Source: Lachnospiraceae bacterium
Lineage (GTDB): Bacteria > Bacillota > Clostridia > Lachnospirales > Lachnospiraceae
Reading direction: 5' to 3'
Assembly: GCA_910576335.1 (NCBI GenBank)
Contig: CAJTIU010000001.1
Location: forward strand, 62,001 to 126,000
Length of the DNA: 64,000 bases
Of the stretch, positions 42,035-48,955 are shown one piece after another (position 1 is the first letter of the stretch; the number at the start of each line of letters is the position of its first letter). The position numbers and the translations under genes were made by a program. A model generated the notes under the pieces. It ran no database searches, was not told where the DNA came from, and was given only the letters and a program-made list of their open reading frames with translations.

Positions 42035-43324
42035 CTAAACGGCTACGCCGACAGGTGGTAAAAGAAGATCGGCGGCGCCGAGGGTCCAGAGCGCATCCGT
42101 GACACTGTAGTACCAAGACCGCGCCCGTGGTCCGCAAATAAGCCCATGGCTGCAATAACCGAACCGAAGGCAGACGCCCGTAAACGTCTGCTTCGGGTCT
42201 TTTCTCCAAAGCCCGTCACAGCCTCCGGTCGCGCTGCTCCCTCCGTCCATTCCTAAAGCCGGGATACTGCCGTATCCCGGTACGGTTCTGAAATGGGCCG
42301 GGTAGTCCAGGGCGTTGTGGTTCGTGTCCCAGGTCTTGTTATCCGGTACGGTGATCCCTGTATCCGTATACTTTGCCCCGGTCGGATCGTAGGTGTAATT
42401 TTTGCTTACCTTCACCCGCCCGTTTACAACTACTTCGTAAGGGTCGCGCATCCACTGCTGGTAGCTGCCCAGGACTATGCTGTGGAAAATCTTATTTAAG
42501 CTCAGCTTATCGTCGGTTCCGTAGAACTGCCCGCCGCCCACTACGGCGTTCCGCTTTACTCCGTAGGTCGGGGACTGGCTGGCGTCGTAGCCGCTGCAGT
42601 TTCCGTACCCATAGGCTTCCTGCAAGTTCGTTGTTTTTGCGAACATGATCAAAAGGTCGATAATGGTTTCCACAATCGGCCCACCCAGGAACGCCGCCCG
42701 GCTGCTGAAATTGGTAATAGCTGTCTTTTCCTTGTCCGTGGTGTTGTTATAGGTCGGCTGCAAGTTTGCAAGGCTTACCATCTTCGGGGTAGCTCCGTCC
42801 GCTCCCAAAATGGAACCGTAGAACATGGGCAGCCATACGCCCCCCAGCTCGTTATTGCTGGGGTCAATGAAGCCCACCGGCTCGTAGCCGTCGCGGGCGG
42901 TAAGGGAAAAGCGCACGATCCGGTCGTTGCCGACCATTTCCTCGTTCTTGTAAATCTTCATAAGCCAGGAAAAAGCGCCGCCGTTATAGCTGCTGTTTGC
43001 AACGTCGGAAGAGCCGCCGTCCTCCCTCTGGGTGTAGTCCGTTTCCTTGAGCCTGTAATCCGGTGTGCCGTCTGCCCGAACCATATAAGGCTTGTTTGCT
43101 TTAATGACCGGGAAGTCCGCCCAACTGTTCAGAACCATGCTGCCGTTTTCCTTATTCCTTGCAAGCGGGGAATAATTCTTATTAAGCCCGATGTACTCAA
43201 TCCGGGCGGACGGGCTTAAGATGTCGTTATGCTCAATGAAGCCGTATACCGGATCGGATGCCAAAATGTTATAAACCTTGTCTAAGGTTTCTTTGTCTGC
43301 AATATAAATCTTTTCTCCTGCCAT
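42035..43324 (-). CDS. Retroelement target: variable C-type-lectin-like tail protein (429 aa)
   Basis: Starts MAGEKIYIADKETLDKVYNI; the first ~300 residues are probably attachment and stalk domains that I do not recognise. The end has GGSSATGGCDGLW then the variable repeat region (TGVCLRFGYCSHGLICGPRA, then RSWYYSVTDALWTLGAADLL). This matches the C-type-lectin fold of retroelement targets, where the usual pattern is RxLxxGGNWxxGxxxGxxxxxxNxxxxxxxxNIGAR. Three Cys in the variable part are notable. It is encoded directly after the tail-fibre/collar gene (TAATG overlap), so it is likely the receptor-binding tip. Eleven residues differ from the template-encoded version. Confidence 0.93.
   Translation of the reverse strand: MAGEKIYIADKETLDKVYNILASDPVYGFIEHNDILSPSARIEYIGLNKNYSPLARNKENGSMVLNSWADFPVIKANKPYMVRADGTPDYRLKETDYTQREDGGSSDVANSSYNGGAFSWLMKIYKNEEMVGNDRIVRFSLTARDGYEPVGFIDPSNNELGGVWLPMFYGSILGADGATPKMVSLANLQPTYNNTTDKEKTAITNFSSRAAFLGGPIVETIIDLLIMFAKTTNLQEAYGYGNCSGYDASQSPTYGVKRNAVVGGGQFYGTDDKLSLNKIFHSIVLGSYQQWMRDPYEVVVNGRVKVSKNYTYDPTGAKYTDTGITVPDNKTWDTNHNALDYPAHFRTVPGYGSIPALGMDGGSSATGGCDGLWRKDPKQTFTGVCLRFGYCSHGLICGPRARSWYYSVTDALWTLGAADLLLPPVGVAV
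42071..42179 (-). repeat. Variable repeat (VR) of the retroelement
   Basis: 109 bp at the 3' end of the target gene, ending 34 bases before its stop codon. It differs from the template repeat at 14 sites, each a template A. The last ~11 bases (TCGGCGCCGCC) are G/C-rich and invariant, fitting an initiation-of-mutagenic-homology site. Confidence 0.96.
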
Positions 43325-43926
43325 TACTCGTCTACCTCCTGTATATAAATCAATCCGTTATCAATCCCCAGCTTATACTTCTGCTTCGTGGCGTCGTCCC
43401 TTATCTTGTTCGCATCCTCCGCAAGCAGGGCGGCTCCGGTGCTGACGATTGTAACTTCTGCGCTGTTGTTTACGGTTGCAAAATAATCCTGGGTGATCTG
43501 CGCCGGGTTATATCCGTTATAGGGCGGCATAAAGTCGCCGTTGTCCCCGGCTGTGGTGGTGATGCTGTAAAGGATTTCCGTGCTGTCCGCTCCGTCCTTT
43601 ACCTTGGCAAATAAGCCCATCTCGTTAATGTAATACCCGGCGTTTACGAGGGTCTGCCCGGTTACTGGGTCCTGGTTCGTAATAAGCGCCGTTACCTTCA
43701 CGCTGTAATCGCTGAATACGTCAATATCCGAAAGGGTATAACTGTTCTTAAGCGATTTAAGGGCTGTCCGCTTCTGCAGCGCATCCAGCGTCTTTTCGGC
43801 TGCGGTATAATTGCCGTTGCCTACTGCGATCCGGGTAAACTCTATCTTGATTTCCCCGGCCTGCGCCCTGGTCAGAAGCCTCGCCCCTGCGTTGGTCATG
43901 ACCGCGTTGTTAAATGGTTGTGGCAT
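43324..43926 (-). CDS. Phage tail-collar fibre protein (gpH N-terminal type)
   Basis: 200 residues beginning MPQPFNNAVMTNAGARLLTR, with IEFTRIAVGNGNYTAAEKTL and INEMGLFAKVKDG, which are the features of the tail-collar fibre (DUF3751-like) domain that joins fibres to a P2-type baseplate. It is much shorter than P2 gpH. The receptor-binding part is supplied by the next gene, whose start overlaps this stop by one base. The start overlaps the end of the tail protein I gene by 17 bp. Confidence 0.85.
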   Translation of the reverse strand: MPQPFNNAVMTNAGARLLTRAQAGEIKIEFTRIAVGNGNYTAAEKTLDALQKRTALKSLKNSYTLSDIDVFSDYSVKVTALITNQDPVTGQTLVNAGYYINEMGLFAKVKDGADSTEILYSITTTAGDNGDFMPPYNGYNPAQITQDYFATVNNSAEVTIVSTGAALLAEDANKIRDDATKQKYKLGIDNGLIYIQEVDE

Positions 43927-44950
43927 TCTTGGTTCCTCCTTCTTTTACGGTATTCTTGTATTTACTATTTGAAGCCGTGGCGGCTACAATAGCCTCTGTT
44001 ACTGTTTCGCCCTGGACGATAAAACCTTCCCGGACTGCTGGCGGTTTCTGGTGCGCCTCCGCCCTCGCTGCGGATCCAGTGTAAGCATGGCCTTCTACTG
44101 GTGAGGCGGCTCCTTCCAATCCTTCCCGGATGGCTGCCTGCTTCTCTGTGGCCGCCATTTCACCCCCTATAAACGTCTGGCCTATGACTTCCTTACCCTC
44201 GAAGCTAAAACCGTCCACAATGGCCGCCTGGTGCGTCCTGGTGGCTCCTGCTGCCCCTGCAAATACTCCGGCGGTAATTTCTCCGCCCTCAGTCTTAAAG
44301 CCGTCCCAAATCGGCGCAGGGCGGCTCTGCTGGGATGCCAATGCCCCGGCGTGTATGGTCTGCCTTGCTTCCCGGTCTACGGCGTAACCATCAATTACTG
44401 CAGGCGGCTTATAGTTTGGGAAAACTGCCGCCCCAGAGAAAAGCTCGTGATTTACAATCCGGTGTATATCAATCGCCCGAAGGTGTGACCGGGTATTCTT
44501 TACCCGCCGGATCATAATTGAAAAAAAATCGTTCATTTCAAGTGTAAGTATTGCGTTGGTAACAATCTTAAAATAATAGGGCTTGTCGCCGTACTCGTAC
44601 CACTCTTTTACTTCGCCCTCCCCAAATACTACACCCACGAGTTCCTCTACTGCCTGGGGCGTTCCTGCGCTCATATACCAAATAAGCGTATTTTTTACAA
44701 GCCGCCGCTTCGTGTCAATGTCCAGCGTACTCCGGTAATACTGGGTACGAAGTTCCGAAGCCAGAAGGTCTATAACTTCCTCCGGCTGCTCGTCCAAATT
44801 GGAATAAATATAGAGCCTCCGGCTGTATCGGTAAAGAAGACGGCAGGCTTGCTGCAAGGCGTAGCTTAACGCCTTTACTTCCGGCTTTTTGGTTATGTTT
44901 CCGGGCATGATGTCTGTTAGTTGCCCGTCGTAATAACTAATCATTTTCAA
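43910..44950 (-). CDS. Tail protein I (P2 gpI-like) with repeated C-terminal extension
   Basis: 346 residues. The first ~185 form the gpI domain (DIMPGNITKKPEVKALSYAL, LLASELRTQYYRSTLDIDTK, LIWYMSAGTPQAVEELVGVV). After this come five imperfect repeats of about 30 residues (for example PAPIWDGFKTEGGEITAGVF and AAIVDGFSFEGKEVIGQTFI). They are rich in Ala and Gly, each with a DGF/EGF-type core. P2 gpI has only ~176 residues, so the extension is an addition, perhaps a fibre-anchoring surface. It overlaps gene J by 14 bp. Confidence 0.87.
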   Translation of the reverse strand: MKMISYYDGQLTDIMPGNITKKPEVKALSYALQQACRLLYRYSRRLYIYSNLDEQPEEVIDLLASELRTQYYRSTLDIDTKRRLVKNTLIWYMSAGTPQAVEELVGVVFGEGEVKEWYEYGDKPYYFKIVTNAILTLEMNDFFSIMIRRVKNTRSHLRAIDIHRIVNHELFSGAAVFPNYKPPAVIDGYAVDREARQTIHAGALASQQSRPAPIWDGFKTEGGEITAGVFAGAAGATRTHQAAIVDGFSFEGKEVIGQTFIGGEMAATEKQAAIREGLEGAASPVEGHAYTGSAARAEAHQKPPAVREGFIVQGETVTEAIVAATASNSKYKNTVKEGGTKNATTI

Positions 44951-46091
44951 GCCCTCCGTATATAATATTTACTCCTGTACACTGGGCTTTCGCCGTTTCC
45001 CCTATAACGCGGAACGCTGGCACCCGGACTTCCGCCCTTTTTGCCCCTGCGTCGTTCAGCCTTGCTATAAGCTCATCCGGGTTTATGTCCCGGCCTACCT
45101 TGGAAGCCTGCCACAGCTTATAATCCTCTACGGCGGTTTCTGCCTGTGCCTGGATAGCCGTTGCCGCGTTGCTGTCGCTGGTGTTTATGTAATAGGTCAC
45201 GTCTATCTCGTATTCTTCAATTTCTGGGCGCTTTACTTGTACCTGGTCCGTAAGCGGACGCTTTCCTCTCTGGTTTACCGCCGCCGTTACTGCTGCTATG
45301 GTGGTATCGTCCGGGACGGTTCCGTCTGTCATAACAAAGCGGATATCAACTAAGCCCGGTGTAGGGCTGGTTATTTTAACATCCCCTATAAAGGGGTTGC
45401 TGTCCTTCACCCAATACTCGTAAGCGTCGTCCGGGCCGGCTGTAGAATAACTGGAAGGAGCCAGGTAAATTCTTTCTGCCATGTTCTGGTCTGACTCTAC
45501 CTCCGTCCCTCCGGTGCTTTTCTGCGTGTTCTCAACCTTGGAAATAAAGCCTATCGGATCCACCAGGGTGGTAAGCTCCCCGGCAGCGAAGTCGTTCCCT
45601 ATCGTCCCAGCCTCTGTGCATTCCGCCATGACCGTGACTTCCGTTTCCCCCGGCGGTATCTCTGCGTATTCAATCGTAGCAAAGTAAACCTCGTAGGCAG
45701 CCGTTACCCTGGTTCCCTGGGGGATACTGGTTGCCGCCTCCCTTTTCCCGGAAAGCGTGAACTTGACCGGAACCTGGGCGAACTTTGCCGGGTTCCTCGT
45801 AACCTTCTTAAGCGCCCCCATATTCTCTAAATAATCGTCGTAAGCGTACTTAAGAAAATTCATCTTTCCGCCCTTGTCTATGTTCTGCAAGCCCTGGTAT
45901 ATAAGCTGGGCGCAACCTAACATAATAATGCGGTTTGGGTCCGACTTGGAAAGCTGTATTTTCTTCCCGGTGATCTCCTGGTACTTCGCCACGAAGTCGC
46001 TTAACATCTGGCTCTGGATGTTCTCCAGCGTCAATCCGTCTATGAAAGAAATATCCGGTAAATTATCTATCGTGTTCAGAATATCCGACAA
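44937..46091 (-). CDS. Baseplate assembly protein J
   Basis: 384 residues, the size of Mu gp47 / P2 gpJ-family wedge proteins. Recognisable parts are FVAKYQEITGKKIQLSKSDP near the start, TSIPQGTRVTAAYEVYFATI then GTIGNDFAAGELTTLVDPIG in the middle, and GRDINPDELIARLNDAGAKR at the end. It forms the baseplate wedge with W and I. Lies between W (gp25-like) and I in the conserved order. Confidence 0.93.
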   Translation of the reverse strand: MSDILNTIDNLPDISFIDGLTLENIQSQMLSDFVAKYQEITGKKIQLSKSDPNRIIMLGCAQLIYQGLQNIDKGGKMNFLKYAYDDYLENMGALKKVTRNPAKFAQVPVKFTLSGKREAATSIPQGTRVTAAYEVYFATIEYAEIPPGETEVTVMAECTEAGTIGNDFAAGELTTLVDPIGFISKVENTQKSTGGTEVESDQNMAERIYLAPSSYSTAGPDDAYEYWVKDSNPFIGDVKITSPTPGLVDIRFVMTDGTVPDDTTIAAVTAAVNQRGKRPLTDQVQVKRPEIEEYEIDVTYYINTSDSNAATAIQAQAETAVEDYKLWQASKVGRDINPDELIARLNDAGAKRAEVRVPAFRVIGETAKAQCTGVNIIYGGLEND

Positions 46092-46106
46092 TCCTTGCCA
46101 CCTCCT

Positions 46107-46457
46107 TTATTCCTCCGATTCTTCCGTGTCTGCATCCTCTGTGTCCTCTGGGTCTTTCGGCCCGATTATGATTTTCGGGGTCAGGTTCCCGTCCTCTGCC
46201 TGCGTGTACTCAATGTTTAATATTTCCGCCTTATCCTCGTAAATCTCCGTTTTTTCTATGACCTCCAGCGCAAATAAATTTCTCGCCACGTTGGTCGGGC
46301 AGCTCTCAAAGGTCTGCTCTAATCCGAAGTTACGATCACCGGGGCAAGTGCCGGCCCTGGTGCTGTAAAGCAGGTCAAGGTTGCGCTGCATTTCTTCCAG
46401 CTCCGTTGCGTTAAGGTAGTCGAAGCCGATTATAACTGTTTCCGGTGTGCCAAACAT
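46107..46457 (-). CDS. Baseplate wedge protein W / gp25-like
   Basis: 116 residues. NLDLLYSTRAGTCPGDRNFG then LEQTFESCPTNVARNLFALE is the gp25/W fold (NIxxLLxTxxGErvxxPxfG in other phages). The last ~20 residues are a run of acidic residues (DPEDTEDADTEESEE). Located just before J as in P2 and T4-like wedges. Confidence 0.88.
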   Translation of the reverse strand: MFGTPETVIIGFDYLNATELEEMQRNLDLLYSTRAGTCPGDRNFGLEQTFESCPTNVARNLFALEVIEKTEIYEDKAEILNIEYTQAEDGNLTPKIIIGPKDPEDTEDADTEESEE

Positions 46458-46475
46458 CCGCCCGCCTCCTTCCCC

Positions 46476-46871
46476 TTATAAATATTCCTCCAGGGTAATG
46501 TCGCAGGTAATCTTTACAACTTCGCCCCGGTTTAAAATCGTTTCCCAGCTCTCGCTGATCTCTGTTATGGCGTACTTATTGGAGCCTACCTTCTTACTTC
46601 CAATAACTACGGTCTGGGGCTTCCCCGTCCGGATCAGCTTCTCTATGTTCTCTACCGTTTTCCGCGGCTTCACGCCGTGTTCTGCGTTGAGGGTTATGGT
46701 AAATGTTAGCTGGTCGGCATCCGGCCCTAAAAACTGCTTTTTCGGCTTTTTGCCTACTCTGGAATGGGAAGCCCAGCGCCCCTTTACAGTCCGCTGCATC
46801 TTCTTGAAATTAAGGATTTTTGCGTCGCTGGTTTCAAATACGACGGTTTTCCCTATATGCCCTATGGCCAT
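46476..46871 (-). CDS. Phage tail/baseplate protein (P2 gpU-like)
   Basis: 131 residues: MAIGHIGKTVVFETSDAKIL, then KMQRTVKGRWASHSRVGKKP, LTFTITLNAEHGVKPRKTVE and EEYL. This matches the phage P2 GpU family (tail completion/baseplate hub-associated). Starts 10 bp inside the end of the V-like gene. Its location between V and W differs slightly from P2 but is common in Firmicutes myophages. Confidence 0.85.
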   Translation of the reverse strand: MAIGHIGKTVVFETSDAKILNFKKMQRTVKGRWASHSRVGKKPKKQFLGPDADQLTFTITLNAEHGVKPRKTVENIEKLIRTGKPQTVVIGSKKVGSNKYAITEISESWETILNRGEVVKITCDITLEEYL

Positions 46872-47332
46872 TCAACTACCCCCTTCCCTACCCCTACGAC
46901 CTTCTCTAAATCTGCGATCCTTTTTTCGTGGTCATGGAGCTTCAGCAGAAGTTTCTCCGCCTCCGCGTCCTGGTGGGTTTCGCTGCCATCTAAGGAAGCT
47001 ATGACGGTATGCTCCGCCGCTATGGTCAGTACGCCGTCCTTATAATTGATATAGGCTCCGCCGCCCAGATCCTTGTGGAAGGTTCCGGGGGTCCCCGCTG
47101 CGTTGTATTCGTTCCAATAGGTCCCTAAGATGATCCCCATCTCCCCGCCGTTGCTCAAATGAATAACGACTACTTTTGCCCCCAACTGCGGCAGCTTGTA
47201 TTCTTCGTTAAAGGTGGCGTAGGGTAATAGCTCCGTGACCTCGCCGTCCCGGTCCTCAAATATTACGCTTACCATTCCCGTTTCCGGGTCTACGCTGCTT
47301 ACGGTCCCGATCCTGTTTCCTCCGTCGCTCAT
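46862..47332 (-). CDS. Baseplate spike protein V (gp45-like)
   Basis: 156 residues. MSDGGNRIGTVSSVDPETGM then FEDRDGEVTELLPYA form the OB-fold, LGAKVVVIHLSNGGEMGIIL then GTYWNEYNAAGTPGTFHKDL lead into the beta-helix spike, and a short coiled coil ends the chain (KLLLKLHDHEKRIADLEKVV). It forms the membrane-piercing tip under the tail tube. Confidence 0.88.
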   Translation of the reverse strand: MSDGGNRIGTVSSVDPETGMVSVIFEDRDGEVTELLPYATFNEEYKLPQLGAKVVVIHLSNGGEMGIILGTYWNEYNAAGTPGTFHKDLGGGAYINYKDGVLTIAAEHTVIASLDGSETHQDAEAEKLLLKLHDHEKRIADLEKVVGVGKGVVEWP

Positions 47333-47342
47333 CCTCTGCCTC

Positions 47343-48662
47343 CTATGCTTTCTTAAGGCTTTCTTTTCCGCACCAGCCGTACCGCGTCCCGCCCTTGCGC
47401 TTCGCCACTCCGTACTGGTACTTATAGCCGCTTCCTAAAATCTGCGTTATATACATTGTCATGTTGCTGCACTGGTTCGCCTTGCCTCCGTTGCCTCCCC
47501 AATAAGCCGGCCCGTTTACGATAACCTTGTCGCCTACTGCGAGGGCTTCTCCGGCTGCTGGCTGTGCGGTTGCGGTCTTGGAAGCGACCGCTTTCTTCTG
47601 TCCCTGGTATTCCTTCATGACGGTTGCCTTGTTTATGCGCTTCTGGCACTTGTGAAGCTCCAGCGCCATGGTGTAGGCTCCGTCCGGGCTTATGTTATGC
47701 GTTACTTTGTCCACAAAGTATTTCCCGGAAAGCTGGTAAAGCCCTTTTATATTTACCGTGCTTCCGGCTGCGATCCGGTTGTTCGCCATGATGGTTACGC
47801 TCATAGTTACCGCCTTTTCGTTCTCGGCGTTTACCTTGGCGCAGGCTTTTAGCTGGGCTTCCTGCAGGCTCTCGACCTTCTCGTTAATGTTAAGTATTCT
47901 TTTTCCGCTTCCGACTACGCACTTCATTTCCTTGTCGTCTTTACCGGAAGTATACTTTATCTGTGCGCCTGTGTACGTCCCGACCAGGGTGGTATTGTAT
48001 GACCAGTCCTGCAAGTCTGCCTTTTTCAAGGTGGCCACTGGTTTCCTGGATTCAAACTGTCCCTTGTCGTAGATAACAATCTTTCCGCTGTAAATCTTGA
48101 TAGCCATCCCGTAATCCTGGCATACTTTCGTTAAAAAGCTGCTGTCAGCCTCGTTGCTCTGCTCTATGGTTCCCAGCTTTATCGTCCCCCCGGTGTACTG
48201 CAGCTTAAGGTGGTACTTTTTGGCGACCTCCGCCGCCACCTCCTTAAGCGTTGCTTTCTTCCAGGTCTTACTCCGGGCCGTGCTTCTGAAAGCATTACCT
48301 TCCGGGACGGATACTCCGCCAATGGTGCAGGTAAGCTCCGGGCCGGTATAGCTCAAATCGTCAAGGCAGAATTTTCCGCAATAGAAAGTTTTCTTTTGCC
48401 CTGCCTTGTCCCAGCTCTTTTCAATGATTTTTGCTGTCAACTTATCGCCTTTTTTTGGCATCCACTTGTTTGCCCAGCGCAAGTCTATATTTGTTAAGGT
48501 TATGCTTACGGTGTCGCTTTCCCCGGATGCCGGGTCGGTGTAAGAAAAACCTTCGTTATATTCCGCCATGACGGCGGCGGGATGTTTGCTTGTCCCGCCG
48601 GCCTTCTTGGCTTTCTGGTAGGTCACGCTTACGCTTGCCTGCCTGGGTGTTTCTTTGTTCAT
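47343..48662 (-). CDS. Tail hub protein D (late control D family) with extra C-terminal module
   Basis: 439 residues. The first ~330 are the gpD hub fold (YTDPASGESDTVSITLTNID, TLKEVAAEVAKKYHLKLQYT, EADSSFLTKVCQDYGMAIKI, GKYFVDKVTHNISPDGAYTM). The last ~70 (VGDKVIVNGPAYWGGNGGKA then KYQYGVAKRKGGTRYGWCGK) resemble a small SH3-like module and are not part of P2 gpD. It forms the ring between tail tube and spike. Overlaps gene X by 4 bp (ATGA). Confidence 0.88.
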   Translation of the reverse strand: MNKETPRQASVSVTYQKAKKAGGTSKHPAAVMAEYNEGFSYTDPASGESDTVSITLTNIDLRWANKWMPKKGDKLTAKIIEKSWDKAGQKKTFYCGKFCLDDLSYTGPELTCTIGGVSVPEGNAFRSTARSKTWKKATLKEVAAEVAKKYHLKLQYTGGTIKLGTIEQSNEADSSFLTKVCQDYGMAIKIYSGKIVIYDKGQFESRKPVATLKKADLQDWSYNTTLVGTYTGAQIKYTSGKDDKEMKCVVGSGKRILNINEKVESLQEAQLKACAKVNAENEKAVTMSVTIMANNRIAAGSTVNIKGLYQLSGKYFVDKVTHNISPDGAYTMALELHKCQKRINKATVMKEYQGQKKAVASKTATAQPAAGEALAVGDKVIVNGPAYWGGNGGKANQCSNMTMYITQILGSGYKYQYGVAKRKGGTRYGWCGKESLKKA

Positions 48663-48952
48663 TCGTCGTCCTCCGCTTCGTCCTCGCTGCTGTAATCGTC
48701 GTAAGGATCTTCGTCCTCATCTCCGTCGTCCTCCGCCCCGGTTCTCCATGGCGGCAGCTCGTCGCTTTCCTCGTACCATGGAATACCCGGCGTATTTAAG
48801 ACGGTTCCTGCTGAAAAGACTAAAACGTCCAAAAAGGGGTAGTTATTCGCCATAAGGAAGGCGGCGTATTCCTCGCCGCCGTATACCTTATAGGCTATTT
48901 CGTCCCAGGTTTCCCCCTGTATCGTGGTATATGTTTTCGCCAACTTTACCAC
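48659..48952 (-). CDS. Tail protein X (LysM-type)
   Basis: 97 residues. YTTIQGETWDEIAYKVYGGE then FLMANNYPFLDVLVFSAGTV form a LysM-like fold as in gpX. The C-terminal ~30 residues are almost only Asp, Glu and Tyr/Ser. It sits between tape measure and hub D, the canonical X position. The strong acidic tail is unusual for gpX. Confidence 0.88.
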   Translation of the reverse strand: MVKLAKTYTTIQGETWDEIAYKVYGGEEYAAFLMANNYPFLDVLVFSAGTVLNTPGIPWYEESDELPPWRTGAEDDGDEDEDPYDDYSSEDEAEDDE

Positions 48953-48955
48953 CTC

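Noticed and set aside
41739-42038. 99-codon plus-strand frame over the template repeat
   Set aside because: Antisense to the non-coding template repeat; no SD and explained by the repeat.
44130-44387. Antisense frames opposite the phage tail genes (also 39280-39852, 49305-50117, 58310-58765)
   Set aside because: Long antisense frames are expected in G/C-rich phage coding DNA; they lack SD sites and known domains.
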